Assembly: GCA_944385895.1 (NCBI GenBank) | Contig: CALWYZ010000010.1 | Location: forward strand, 1 to 64,000 | Direction: 5' to 3' | DNA: 64,000 nt | From: an uncultured Clostridia bacterium | Lineage (GTDB): Bacteria; Bacillota; Clostridia; Oscillospirales; QAKW01 | Program-made: the position numbers and the translations under genes | Notes under the pieces: generated by a model | What the model was told of the DNA's origin: nothing | The model's input: the letters and a program-made list of their open reading frames with translations, nothing else | Databases searched by the model: none | Part shown: in pieces, positions 1 to 8,631 of the stretch | Layout of the letters: each line of letters starts with the position of its first letter | Position numbering within the stretch: the first letter of the stretch is position 1

Positions 1-75
1 TAGTTAAGCTTCGTTGTGCAGACAATACTTGGCTGGCGACGGCCCGGGAAGATATGTTATGCCGACTCCTTTTTG
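1..75 (+). other. Unassigned sequence leading into a terminator
   Basis: The first 75 bases are more G+C-rich than the AT-rich spacer that follows and lead directly into a strong intrinsic terminator. They may be the 3' end of a structured RNA or of a gene whose body lies left of the window. I could not match it to tmRNA, RNase P RNA, SRP RNA or a riboswitch I know, and no convincing coding frame is visible. The short GGC/GCC pairing around 33-55 is weak support for an RNA. Confidence 0.25.
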
Positions 76-107
76 CAGACATCACTTATCTGATGTCTGT
101 TTTTTTA
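76..107 (+). terminator. Rho-independent terminator
   Basis: A perfect 9-bp stem (76-84 with 91-99), 6-nt loop, then an eight-T run. It ends the transcript entering from the left and separates it from the SLH-protein gene. Confidence 0.85.
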
Positions 108-131
108 TTGTTTCGATTTTTTAAATTTTTG

Positions 132-160
132 TTGCTTTTTTTTAAAAACAATGTTATATT
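132..160 (+). promoter_or_regulatory. Candidate sigma-A promoter for the SLH-protein gene
   Basis: TTGCTT (132-137), 17-nt spacer, TATATT (155-160). It lies after the upstream terminator and about 75 nt before the start codon. The -35 is imperfect, and the region is so AT-rich that chance matches are likely. Confidence 0.45.
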
Positions 161-234
161 TAATATAAATTGCAATAAAAAACATCTTTAGTTTATTAAA
201 TTTTATTGTATTTGACAAGAATAGGAGGAAATTT

Positions 235-2373
235 ATGTTAGTTTTAAAAAAAATATTTGTATCTTTTTTAGCTTTGATAATGTTTTGTTCATCATTATCG
301 GTATTTGTTTTCTCAGGCTCGGTCAATAGCAATCTTAAATCTGAGAAATCAGAGTCTTTAATTGATTCATCATTGAAATTCAGCGATGTAGTGTCGACTG
401 CCTGGTATAAAGGCTATGTTGATTATGTTGCAACATTCGGTTTAATGAACGGTATGACTCCAAATACTTTTGAACCTAACTATAATTTAAACCGTGCAAT
501 GTTTGTACAGATTTTAGCAAATATGGAGAATGTTATTACCAGTAATACTAACGTTGAAACAGTATTTAATGATGTTCCGTCAGGGAAATGGTATACCTCT
601 GCAGTAAAATGGGCTTATGAGAACGGTATAGTAAACGGAATGACAGATGTTACATTTGAACCGCTTGCTGAAGTACAGCGTCAGCAGATGTGCACTATGC
701 TTGTAAGATATACTCAGTATAAAGGTATAGAATTAAAAAATATTGTTTCAAAGAAAGAGTTTGCAGATAGTAGCAGAATACAGGATTATGCTAAAGAAGC
801 TGTTGCTGTTTGTCAGACAGCAGGTATTGTAGACGGCATGGATGAGGTAAATTTTGCCCCCCGTGACTCAGCGACGCGTGCACAGATTGCCGCAGTACTT
901 TATCGCTTTTGCGAAAGAGATGAAATAGTGGATGTTCCTGATGATAATTCACCGGATGAAGATCAGACCGATATTAATGGTCCGGAATTTTCTAAATATA
1001 GTTTTGATGAAAATCCTCTTATAAATGCTGACGGAAAAGCTAATAAGAGTTTTTTACCATCGTTTGATCTGGACAGCACAGAATTTGTTAAATCTAAATA
1101 TGGCGGTACAACTAAGCTTTCCGATCTTAAGGGAAAGACGCTTACGTTTTTTACAGGAGATAATTACGGCGTATGGTCTTATCAAAAACCAAACGGAGTA
1201 TATGTCGATGAATGGGCCTGGTTTTCAGAGCTCAAAGACAGTCTGGGCCTCAACATCAAATACACCGTAAGACAGCATAAGACAGCAATTGATTCGGCTT
1301 TAACAGCTATGAGTTCAGGTAAAAGCTGTGATATTATTTACACCAACCATGTTGCTTATCCGGCGTCTCTTGGCATTTCTCAATCGCTTGAAAAATATGT
1401 AAACATGGATCGCCTTGATAAATCTCCTGGTATTTGCAGCAGAGCTATGGATCTTGTAAAATGGGGTTCCAAGAGTTATATAATATCACCATTGGGCAAC
1501 GTTGATGTATTATGGTATAACCAGACATTATCACGTGAATTGAATTTGGAAGACCCACATCAGACATGGGAAAGAGGTCAGTGGAATTGGGGTACTTTCT
1601 CCAATTATCTACTTTCAGCACCGCGGGTAATCGATAACGCTCAGAAACTAACAGCATTTGTTCAGTGGCCGAAAAATGCCGCGTATAATTGGCCGTCTAC
1701 AAATGGTATTCAATATATCGACATAGCAACTGATTCCAGCAAACCTTCAATTTTAAATAATTGGTCAAATCCAAAAACATATGAAGCGTGGCAGTTTATA
1801 ACTGATTTAAGCAAATCCATAAATTACAGTACAAAATCTGCCGATCACATAGGTCTATACAGCGGTACGACATTAATGTCATCTACCATGTATACTCAGA
1901 TTTACCGCAATATTGAATATGCCAAACAAATCCAAATAAACTGGGTACCATATCCAAGATCTTCAAATTCTTATGGTGAAGAGGTATGTCAGCTTAAGGG
2001 TCATGCAATGATGATTCCTAAAAAAACTTCTAATCCCGATAATATTTATCCGGCACTTAAGTTTATGGAATTATGGGCAAGCCGTTTCACCGAAAGTATT
2101 TTTGATAATTTAAATACGTTTGAATATTACAATTTTAATTATATGCAGAGAAAGCAATATTTTGATTTTGCAACAAATAATATGGTATTTGCTCTTCCTA
2201 TGAACGATTATATTGAGACAGATATTCGTAATCAAACTTTCTTTTTTGAATGTTTTGAAGAAGACAGTATATATAATCTAAAAACAGAGGCAGACAAAGC
2301 TGCAAAAATGCTAAATACATATATCCTTGACTGTTTGCAATACGGACAAATAATATCTGTTTTTAATTATTAA
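235..2373 (+). CDS. SLH-domain surface protein with solute-binding-like C-terminal region
   Basis: A secreted protein expected to sit on the cell wall. Residues 1-28 form a signal peptide (Lys pair, long hydrophobic core). Three SLH repeats follow at about 49-100, 109-165 and 174-226, each with the FxDV/FADS start and a G(I/L)(M/V)(N/D)GM core; such repeats anchor proteins to pyruvylated wall polysaccharide. An acidic linker (about 230-250) leads to a region of about 420 residues (290-705) that resembles extracellular solute-binding proteins of ABC importers, including the W-E-R-G-Q-W-N-W patch typical of family-1 sugar binders. No permease or ATPase gene is nearby, so transport is inference; it may instead capture substrate at the wall. 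The start has a strong AGGAGGAAA site. Confidence 0.8.
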   Translation: MLVLKKIFVSFLALIMFCSSLSVFVFSGSVNSNLKSEKSESLIDSSLKFSDVVSTAWYKGYVDYVATFGLMNGMTPNTFEPNYNLNRAMFVQILANMENVITSNTNVETVFNDVPSGKWYTSAVKWAYENGIVNGMTDVTFEPLAEVQRQQMCTMLVRYTQYKGIELKNIVSKKEFADSSRIQDYAKEAVAVCQTAGIVDGMDEVNFAPRDSATRAQIAAVLYRFCERDEIVDVPDDNSPDEDQTDINGPEFSKYSFDENPLINADGKANKSFLPSFDLDSTEFVKSKYGGTTKLSDLKGKTLTFFTGDNYGVWSYQKPNGVYVDEWAWFSELKDSLGLNIKYTVRQHKTAIDSALTAMSSGKSCDIIYTNHVAYPASLGISQSLEKYVNMDRLDKSPGICSRAMDLVKWGSKSYIISPLGNVDVLWYNQTLSRELNLEDPHQTWERGQWNWGTFSNYLLSAPRVIDNAQKLTAFVQWPKNAAYNWPSTNGIQYIDIATDSSKPSILNNWSNPKTYEAWQFITDLSKSINYSTKSADHIGLYSGTTLMSSTMYTQIYRNIEYAKQIQINWVPYPRSSNSYGEEVCQLKGHAMMIPKKTSNPDNIYPALKFMELWASRFTESIFDNLNTFEYYNFNYMQRKQYFDFATNNMVFALPMNDYIETDIRNQTFFFECFEEDSIYNLKTEADKAAKMLNTYILDCLQYGQIISVFNY

Positions 2374-2377
2374 AGTA

Positions 2378-2406
2378 TTGACAAAGGTGTGACAAGTGAA
2401 TATACT
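2378..2406 (+). promoter_or_regulatory. Sigma-A promoter for the metallophosphoesterase gene
   Basis: Exact TTGACA (2378-2383), 17-nt spacer and TATACT (2401-2406), starting just after the stop codon of the SLH gene. Transcription would begin near 2413. It overlaps an alternative GTG start at 2389, which therefore cannot be used from this promoter. Confidence 0.8.
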
Positions 2407-2451
2407 TTAAACGAGCTTAGGCTTAATAAATTAATTGTAGAGGTAAGTATT

Positions 2452-3585
2452 ATGGGACTTATCAAAGTTGAAGGCGAGCTTATTCACGACGCAGCTGTAT
2501 TTGTTGCACATGGAGGGTATCAAATAATATTTAATACCCGTGACAAAGGTCTTGCGTGGGTTCAGGTAGGAGATAATATTTACAGCGATGATGATAATGG
2601 AAATATTAACTCCGAAAAAACCGTACATAAGATTTTTGTCGAAAAAGATGAGCTGGACAGCGCAAAAGAATATACTATTCGTTTTGCAAGATGCATAGAC
2701 AGGAAACCGTATTTTGCGGAATCTGGAGAGACATTTGAAAAGACTTATTCATTTAAGCCGATGAACAAAGAGGACAATATCAATATTTATATGATATGCG
2801 ATTCTCATTCCAGAACGGTTGAACCTGCCGAGTCGGGAAAATATTTCGGCGATGATCTTGACGCTCTTATTTTAAACGGCGACATACCAAATCACAGCGG
2901 CAGCATAGAACATTTATTATCTATCTATTATATTACTTCAAAGATCACAGAGGGCAGAGTACCTGTAATATATGCAAGGGGAAATCACGATACGCGAGGA
3001 CGAATGGCGATTGGTTTTGCTGATTACGTTGCGACAGATAACGGAAATCTTTTTTATACTTTTCGTATCGGAAGTATATGGGGAGTTGTTCTTGATTGCG
3101 GTGAGGATAAAAATGATGACCATCCGGAGTATGGAGGTATGGCAAATTTTGATACCTACCGTGCTGCACAGACAAGATTTCTTAAAAATATAATAAAAAA
3201 TAAAGAAAATGAGTATGCAGCAAGCGATGTTAAATATAAAATTGCTATTTGCCATGTCCGCATGGATCTCTATAAGGATGAGTATTTTACCCGTCATTAT
3301 AAAGAGTGGCTTAAAGCTCTTAATGAAATCGGTATAAATGTTATGCTCAACGGTCATGAACACAGGAGAAATTATCTGCCGGCAGGGCGTGATACGGAAA
3401 TAGGCAAAATAGGATATCACACAGTGCTTGGCGGCTCGTTTGAAAGGCGTGACCTGCCGGACGGCAATAAAATTCGTAACATGCATGGTACAGCCTTGAC
3501 ATTCAATAATAATAAAATTGATGTTGTATTTACAGACGGTACTTATCAAAAGCTGGAAGAGCATATTATAGATATTGACAAGTAA
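2452..3585 (+). CDS. Calcineurin-like metallophosphoesterase
   Basis: Predicted dinuclear-metal phosphoesterase. The motif series of the family is complete: D-S-H in MICDSHS, NGD in LILNGDIPNH, GNHD in YARGNHDTRG, a lone His in AICHVRMD, and GHEHxxNY in LNGHEHRRNY. About 100 residues before the first motif look like a beta-sandwich, as in purple acid phosphatases. No signal peptide is visible, so it is probably cytoplasmic. I place the start at ATG 2452 (377 aa), which has AGAGG 7-8 nt upstream; an in-frame GTG at 2389 lies inside the promoter. The substrate is unknown. A terminator follows, so it is probably monocistronic. Confidence 0.8.
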   Translation: MGLIKVEGELIHDAAVFVAHGGYQIIFNTRDKGLAWVQVGDNIYSDDDNGNINSEKTVHKIFVEKDELDSAKEYTIRFARCIDRKPYFAESGETFEKTYSFKPMNKEDNINIYMICDSHSRTVEPAESGKYFGDDLDALILNGDIPNHSGSIEHLLSIYYITSKITEGRVPVIYARGNHDTRGRMAIGFADYVATDNGNLFYTFRIGSIWGVVLDCGEDKNDDHPEYGGMANFDTYRAAQTRFLKNIIKNKENEYAASDVKYKIAICHVRMDLYKDEYFTRHYKEWLKALNEIGINVMLNGHEHRRNYLPAGRDTEIGKIGYHTVLGGSFERRDLPDGNKIRNMHGTALTFNNNKIDVVFTDGTYQKLEEHIIDIDK

Positions 3586-3605
3586 CTTAAATTTTTATAT
3601 AATTT

Positions 3606-3641
3606 CAAGTGGGAAAGCAAAACTTTCCCACTTGTTTTTAA
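3606..3641 (+). terminator. Rho-independent terminator
   Basis: A 12-bp perfect stem (3606-3617 with 3623-3634), 5-nt loop, then a T-rich tail. It closes the metallophosphoesterase transcript and precedes prmA. Confidence 0.85.
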
Positions 3642-3654
3642 TAAGGATGTTGTT

Positions 3655-4596
3655 ATGGATTACAAAATGTCTGTTATCAGTACCACGACGGAGGGTATTG
3701 AGCATGTTTCTAATATATTGATTATCAATGGCATCTCGGGCTTTGAGATTTGTGACAGTAAGGATTTTCAAGAATTTCTTAATTCACGTATGCCGGCATA
3801 TGATTATGTTGACGATGAATTGATGAAGCTTTGCTCTCAACGTTGCTGTGTTAAGTTTTATACTGCTATAAATAATCAGGGCGACGAAATTATATCATCA
3901 GTTGAAAAATCCTTATTGCAGTTAAAACAGATGGATTGTGATAATACATTTGGAACATTGGAACTTAGTGTAACGATAGTCAATGACAGTGAATGGATAG
4001 ATAATTGGAAGAAATTTTATCATCCTATGGAAATAGGAAATAAACTGATTGTAACTCCGGCATGGGAGAATATTGAAACCGATAAAATACTTCTTAAAAT
4101 AGATCCGGGGATGGCATTCGGTACAGGCTCTCATGAAACAACAGCATTGTGTCTTGAACTAATTCAGCAGATTCAGCTTAAAGGTAAAAAACTTATGGAT
4201 GTAGGCTGTGGCAGCGGGATACTGTCTCAGGCCGCGGTACTTTTGGGCGCAGATTTTGCATATGGCTGCGACATTGATCAGGCTGCCGTGCGTGCCGCTA
4301 AGGCTAACGCAAAATTAAACGGCCTGGAAGATAAAACAGCTTACTATAAAGGTGACCTGCTGGAGTTTGCAAGAGAAAAATATGATATTGTGGTAGCAAA
4401 TATAGTTGCGGATATAATAAAAACGCTTGCAGGTGATATACATAAAGTTATGGAACAAGGCGGAATATTTATTGCATCTGGCATTATTTGTGAACGTGAA
4501 CAAGAAGTTGTTGACTGTATCAGAAATAACGGCTTTGATATTCTTGAAATAAAAGAAAGGCGGGGTTGGGCTGCTGTTCTTGCAGTCTTGAGATGA
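3655..4596 (+). CDS. prmA: Ribosomal protein L11 methyltransferase PrmA
   Basis: SAM-dependent methyltransferase that trimethylates lysines of ribosomal protein L11. The 313-aa length fits the family. Diagnostic features are DPGMAFGTGSHETT before the catalytic domain, the SAM-binding motif DVGCGSGILS (motif I), and VANIVADII (motif IV region, NxxA). The N-terminal third is the L11-binding domain. The AAGGA site upstream and the single-base gap to rsmE (stop 4594-4596, next ATG 4598) show a translationally coupled pair; prmA-rsmE is a common pairing in Firmicutes. Confidence 0.95.
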   Translation: MDYKMSVISTTTEGIEHVSNILIINGISGFEICDSKDFQEFLNSRMPAYDYVDDELMKLCSQRCCVKFYTAINNQGDEIISSVEKSLLQLKQMDCDNTFGTLELSVTIVNDSEWIDNWKKFYHPMEIGNKLIVTPAWENIETDKILLKIDPGMAFGTGSHETTALCLELIQQIQLKGKKLMDVGCGSGILSQAAVLLGADFAYGCDIDQAAVRAAKANAKLNGLEDKTAYYKGDLLEFAREKYDIVVANIVADIIKTLAGDIHKVMEQGGIFIASGIICEREQEVVDCIRNNGFDILEIKERRGWAAVLAVLR

Positions 4597-4597
4597 T

Positions 4598-5326
4598 ATG
4601 CAACGCTTTTTCTTTGATGATGAAAAAATAGATTTAAATCGCTTTTCGGTAAGCGGAGAAAAATATAATCATATTATCCGATCTCTCAGAATATCGGTCG
4701 GTGAAAAAGTAGTGTTTTGCGACGGTAATTTTTATGATTATGAATGTGAACTGGTGTCATATGATACGGAACATGCATATTTTGAAATCCAAAAAAAGTA
4801 TGTAAATTGTACGGAGCCTGAATTGAGAATTACAGTATTTCAGTGTCTTCCCAAGGGCGATAAAATGGATGAAATGGTAAAGCGCTGCGTACAGTTTGGC
4901 GTTCATACGATAGTGCCTGTTCTGAGTAGGCGCTGTGTCTCACGTCCGGAACATAAAAGCTCGGTTAAAAAGATAGAGCGTCTTAATAAGATAGCTCGCG
5001 CGTCTGCAATGCAGAGTATGAGAGGGTATATTCCTCAGGTATCTGAAATAATAGGTTTTGAGCAAGCGGTTGAGCAAATGAAAGGCTTTCAAAACAGTTT
5101 TATTTGCTACGAAAATGAAATGAATAACTATTTTAAGATTCCTGATCAAAAAAATGGTGATATTGCGTTTTTAATAGGCCCAGAAGGCGGTCTTGATAAT
5201 TCTGAAGTTGAATATGCAGTAAATAACGATGTGCCGTGTGTCTCTCTCGGAAAAAGAATTTTAAGAACGGAGGATGCCGCTTCATTTCTTATACCTATTT
5301 TGTTATATAATACGAAAAATTTATAA
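4598..5326 (+). CDS. rsmE: 16S rRNA (uracil-1498-N3) methyltransferase RsmE
   Basis: SPOUT-class methyltransferase that modifies U1498 of 16S rRNA. At 242 aa it is the usual size. The N-terminal PUA-like domain begins MQRFFFDDEKI, and the knotted SAM-binding region has the family signature IGPEGGLDNSE and a C-terminal LGKRILRTEDAA. Coupled to prmA one base upstream; no promoter between them. Confidence 0.95.
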   Translation: MQRFFFDDEKIDLNRFSVSGEKYNHIIRSLRISVGEKVVFCDGNFYDYECELVSYDTEHAYFEIQKKYVNCTEPELRITVFQCLPKGDKMDEMVKRCVQFGVHTIVPVLSRRCVSRPEHKSSVKKIERLNKIARASAMQSMRGYIPQVSEIIGFEQAVEQMKGFQNSFICYENEMNNYFKIPDQKNGDIAFLIGPEGGLDNSEVEYAVNNDVPCVSLGKRILRTEDAASFLIPILLYNTKNL

Positions 5327-5374
5327 ATAAATATAAAAGATTGATAATATCGGTCGGAAAATGGGGAATTGCTT

Positions 5375-6133
5375 ATGAGTAACAAAAAATATACTTCCAA
5401 AGAAATAGCATTGAGCAGAGTATCTGTCATGCTTCTTTCTTTAATTTTGCTTTCAGTGCTGACATATCTGTATATTATGCCTTTTAAAAAGCATTTTCTT
5501 CAAATAAATGTTTACTATATGTATATCGAATACGCGGCTATGGCTGTTACTTTTGTAGCGTTTATATGCTCCTGTGTATTTGCGGCAATTAAGCGAAAAA
5601 ATGATTATTCACAAAAAATTATCACGCCTAATTATTTTATGCTGTTGTCATTTATAGCTTTTGCGGCAGCTGTAATTATACCCTTGAGCGCTAATAGAAC
5701 TCTTGCTTCAAAATACGCTGTTATTGTATACCTTTGTATATTTATTGTGTATACTATAAATTATTATATAAGTAAAGCATTTGCTTATACATTCTCTATT
5801 TGTGCGGTTTATTGTATTTTATTTAGTCTTTCAGATGTATTTTTTAATAAAAATGTCACATTTAATGATGCGCCGATTATCAGCTATACTACTTATTTGA
5901 CAGCTTTTTGCGGACTTACTGTATTAGCCATTCTTGTTACCTATTTTGTTTCAAAATCTCATGCAGACATAAAATTATGGCATGTATCTATAATCTCTTT
6001 AATTGCAGACGCATTTATTTTGACCCGTATATTTGTGTTTGAATATATTTCTTTGGCCGCTGTTTTAACACTTATTGCTGCGTTTGTAATATTGATAATA
6101 ATCGAAAAAAATAGGAACAAAATTTCTAAGTAA
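5375..6133 (+). CDS. Polytopic membrane protein of unknown function
   Basis: A 252-aa protein with about seven or eight hydrophobic segments (near residues 15-35, 50-70, 85-105, 112-132, 136-154, 168-188, 205-242) and a basic C-terminus. I do not recognise a family or catalytic motif. The start is taken as ATG 5375, preceded by a GGGGA site; a TTG six bases upstream is less likely. It lies 48 nt after rsmE without a terminator, so it may be read from the prmA transcript. Confidence 0.65.
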   Translation: MSNKKYTSKEIALSRVSVMLLSLILLSVLTYLYIMPFKKHFLQINVYYMYIEYAAMAVTFVAFICSCVFAAIKRKNDYSQKIITPNYFMLLSFIAFAAAVIIPLSANRTLASKYAVIVYLCIFIVYTINYYISKAFAYTFSICAVYCILFSLSDVFFNKNVTFNDAPIISYTTYLTAFCGLTVLAILVTYFVSKSHADIKLWHVSIISLIADAFILTRIFVFEYISLAAVLTLIAAFVILIIIEKNRNKISK

Positions 6134-6167
6134 TTAACATATAAATTTTTAGGTTTACATAAAATAT

Positions 6168-6199
6168 GTTCAAAACTCTGTTGAAAACGTTCAAAACTC
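6168..6199 (+). repeat. 11-bp direct repeat upstream of secG
   Basis: GTTCAAAACTC occurs at 6168-6178 and 6189-6199, start points 21 nt apart (two helical turns), in the spacer before secG. It could be a protein-binding site, but the surrounding sequence is AT-rich and no function is shown. Confidence 0.35.
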
Positions 6200-6301
6200 G
6201 CTTTTTTGTTTTGTAAAGCCGCTTTATTCAAGGGATTTTGCTTTTCAAAACTTTTTAAAAATAATGTTTGTTATAATTATTAAATAAAAAACAAAAATAT
6301 C

Positions 6302-6330
6302 TTGCAATTTGAAGCTATTTATGATAATAT
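6302..6330 (+). promoter_or_regulatory. Candidate promoter for secG
   Basis: TTGCAA (6302-6307), 17-nt spacer, TAATAT (6325-6330). This is the best-spaced pair in the 230-nt spacer upstream of secG, but the -10 is weak. Confidence 0.35.
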
Positions 6331-6365
6331 TAATCTCGGATTATTTGAAAGGTTGTGAATTATAA

Positions 6366-6620
6366 ATGACACTGACTAAAATTATATTAGGTTCTGTTAT
6401 TTTGGTATTATGCGTTGTTACGATAATATGCATCAGTGCACAGCAGGGAAAGAGTAACGGGCTTGGCGCGATGGCCGGTGCCTCTTCTGAAATGGATACA
6501 TTTTTTAATAAAAATAAAAGCCGTACAAAAGATAGTATTCTTGCTAAGATAACAGTCGTGCTTACAATTATTTTGGTTGTTTGCATTCTTGCTATCAATT
6601 ACACAGGAATTACAGGTTAA
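6366..6620 (+). CDS. secG: Preprotein translocase subunit SecG
   Basis: Small subunit of the SecYEG channel. The 84-aa protein has the family layout: N-terminal membrane helix (about 5-25), a loop with the conserved QQGKSNGLGAMAGASSE stretch, and a second helix (about 58-78). In many Firmicutes secG precedes rnr and smpB; here it stands alone and is followed by a shared terminator. Confidence 0.92.
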   Translation: MTLTKIILGSVILVLCVVTIICISAQQGKSNGLGAMAGASSEMDTFFNKNKSRTKDSILAKITVVLTIILVVCILAINYTGITG

Positions 6621-6624
6621 TAAA

Positions 6625-6653
6625 AAATCCTTCGATATTTTCGAAGGATTTTT
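6625..6653. terminator. Bidirectional terminator between secG and the radical SAM gene
   Basis: An 11-bp perfect stem (6625-6635 with 6641-6651), flanked by A-run and T-run, so it can end transcripts from either side of these convergent genes. Confidence 0.85.
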
Positions 6654-7626
6654 ATTCTATTATATAATTTTCTTTATTGATTTTTGGGTCGGGAATAATT
6701 TTAATATCATACCCTTCATTTTTGAATTGAGAAAGGTTGATTTTTGAATTTCCGACTGCGATAGACATAAAATCAGGAGATACTCTGACAATGTACTGTC
6801 TGCTTTTTGAAAGCTCTTTTACGATTGTGTTATAAAACACCCGAGATCTTACAAGTTCGCCAAAAGCAGGGTGAAACGGTCCAGCGACATTATCACTGCT
6901 TGAATGAAGACCCATTTTTAAAATTGTAACATCATTTTGTCGAAAAAGTGAATACAGCTTTGCACAGGTATCTACAGCCTGCTTTAAAGACAGAGGGATA
7001 TATTCACCCGCTTGATACATCTGACATAGTTTGGTCCCTTTAATTACAATAACGGGATAAATTCGCACTTGCTTACAGTTTAACCGGATTATTCTTTCTG
7101 CGGTATACAGGTCCTTCTGTTCTGTGTCACAAGGCAGTCCGCACATCATTTGGAGTCCCAGTTCAAAACCGCTTTCTGATATGAGCACACATGAGTCTTG
7201 CGCGGTTTTTGAAGAATATCCACGTTTAGAAGCAGCTAAGACCTGGTCGTCAAAGCTCTGTATACCAAGCTCTATGGTTTTTACATTGTAGATACTCAGC
7301 GTTTCAAGAATGTCGTTGTTGATGCAATCGGGACGAGTCGATATACGTATACTGTCAAACATATTATCGCCGATAAATTCGTTTGCCGCTTTTAAATAAT
7401 CAATCATAAGATTTTTATCTATTGCGGTAAACGAACCTCCGAAAAAGGCAATTTGTGTGTTGCTGTTGAGCAGTTTTTTATCATCAGCGGCTTTTTCAAG
7501 CAAATTATAAACATCCAGGGGAGTGACAGAACAGTCACTCCCCGTTATTTTATATTGATCACAAAAAATACAATTGAACGGACATCCCAGGTGCGGGATA
7601 AAAATAGAAATATTGGAATGTTTCAC
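6652..7626 (-). CDS. Radical SAM protein of the Elp3-like class, rnc-linked
   Basis: Contains the radical SAM iron-sulfur motif C15-x3-C19-x2-C22 (GCPFNCIFCDQ) and FFGGSFTAID, with an Elp3/HemN-like core of about 230 residues. It lacks the acetyltransferase domain of true Elp3. In Clostridia a protein of this type often follows RNase III; here its start overlaps the rnc stop by 4 nt, so the two are translationally coupled. The reaction is unknown; a role in RNA modification or cofactor chemistry is inference from family and location. Confidence 0.85.
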   Translation of the reverse strand: MKHSNISIFIPHLGCPFNCIFCDQYKITGSDCSVTPLDVYNLLEKAADDKKLLNSNTQIAFFGGSFTAIDKNLMIDYLKAANEFIGDNMFDSIRISTRPDCINNDILETLSIYNVKTIELGIQSFDDQVLAASKRGYSSKTAQDSCVLISESGFELGLQMMCGLPCDTEQKDLYTAERIIRLNCKQVRIYPVIVIKGTKLCQMYQAGEYIPLSLKQAVDTCAKLYSLFRQNDVTILKMGLHSSSDNVAGPFHPAFGELVRSRVFYNTIVKELSKSRQYIVRVSPDFMSIAVGNSKINLSQFKNEGYDIKIIPDPKINKENYIIE

Positions 7627-8318
7627 AATTCCTCTCCCATAAGTTTTAAAGCTTCTTTAGCGGCGTTCTGCTCTGCTTCTTTTTTACTTTTACCGTCTGC
7701 TGTCGCAAGTAAATTACTGTTAAGATATACGCTTACTGTAAAGCTTTTATCATGGTCGGGACCTGTTTCACTGACCACCTGATAGTGAATTATCTCACCC
7801 GGATTTTGCTGTGCAATTTCCTGCAAAGCGGTTTTGTAGTCACGGTTTAAAACATGAGTATACTTGTTGGAATCCAAAGCTCCGTTTAAAAACGGCAGAA
7901 CAAATTTTTTAGCGTTTTCCATGCCGCCGTCCAGATATATTGCAGCAATAAGTGCCTCAAACGCGTCAGACACTGTAGAAGGTCGTTCTCTGCCTCCGCC
8001 AAGGTTTTCGCCATGACCGAGAAGAAGATAACTTCCCAGGTCAATCAATGCTGCATATTCAGCAAGAGCAGTCTCACAAACCAGAGATGATCTCATTTTT
8101 GACATTTCACCTTCCGGTTTGTCCGAATATCTTGAATATAAAAGTTCTGCACAGATAAATCCAAGAACAGAATCGCCAACAAATTCAAGTCTCTCATTTG
8201 AAACAGCACCATTGCTTTTATGTTCATTTGCATAAGAGGAATGGGTTAGGGCAGTTTCTAAAAGCTTTTCTTTTTTGAATTTATAGTTTATTATGTTTTG
8301 GAATTTTGTATAATTCAT
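7623..8318 (-). CDS. rnc: Ribonuclease III
   Basis: Double-strand-specific endoribonuclease for rRNA processing. The signature NERLEFVGDSVLGF lies at residues 41-54 with the metal-binding Glu and Asp, and a C-terminal double-stranded RNA-binding domain (about 155-228) ends with KSKKEAEQNAAKEAL. At 231 aa it is full length. It overlaps acpP by one base upstream and the radical SAM gene by four bases downstream, forming a tight operon. Confidence 0.96.
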   Translation of the reverse strand: MNYTKFQNIINYKFKKEKLLETALTHSSYANEHKSNGAVSNERLEFVGDSVLGFICAELLYSRYSDKPEGEMSKMRSSLVCETALAEYAALIDLGSYLLLGHGENLGGGRERPSTVSDAFEALIAAIYLDGGMENAKKFVLPFLNGALDSNKYTHVLNRDYKTALQEIAQQNPGEIIHYQVVSETGPDHDKSFTVSVYLNSNLLATADGKSKKEAEQNAAKEALKLMGEEL

Positions 8319-8542
8319 TATTTTTGTGATATGTAGTCGAGAAAATCCTTGACAGTTTTAAGATTTTCAATTTCGTTATCATCAATGTCTATATTGAATT
8401 CCTCTTCAATATTCATTACCGCTTCAACAAGATCAAGAGAATCTGCTCCCAGGTCTTCAATGGTAGTTTCTGGGGTTATAGTTTCTTCATCAATCCCTAA
8501 TTGTTCAGAAAGTATTCTTTTAAGCTTATCAAAATCTGACAT
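8318..8542 (-). CDS. acpP: Acyl carrier protein
   Basis: Carries acyl chains in fatty-acid synthesis on a phosphopantetheine attached to Ser35 of the LGADSLDLVE motif. The 74-aa acidic protein is typical. First gene of the acpP-rnc-radical SAM operon, behind its own promoter, with an AAGGAG site. Confidence 0.95.
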   Translation of the reverse strand: MSDFDKLKRILSEQLGIDEETITPETTIEDLGADSLDLVEAVMNIEEEFNIDIDDNEIENLKTVKDFLDYISQK

Positions 8543-8577
8543 GTTTGTGAAATCTCCTTAAACATTTATATAGTATA

Positions 8578-8606
8578 AGTATAAATTATTATTATGATAA
8601 TTGCAA
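8578..8606 (-). promoter_or_regulatory. Promoter for acpP-rnc operon
   Basis: On the minus strand: TTGCAA (8601-8606), 17-nt spacer, TATACT (8578-8583); a second TATACT lies six bases downstream. No terminator is seen after plsX, so acpP may also get readthrough. Confidence 0.65.
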
Positions 8607-8631
8607 TAGAGAAAATGTTATATAACAGCTT

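Noticed and set aside
2938-3564. A 208-codon minus-strand frame opposite the metallophosphoesterase
   Set aside because: Its complement is a complete phosphoesterase with all motifs; the minus frame has no RBS and a Cys/Ile-rich shadow composition.
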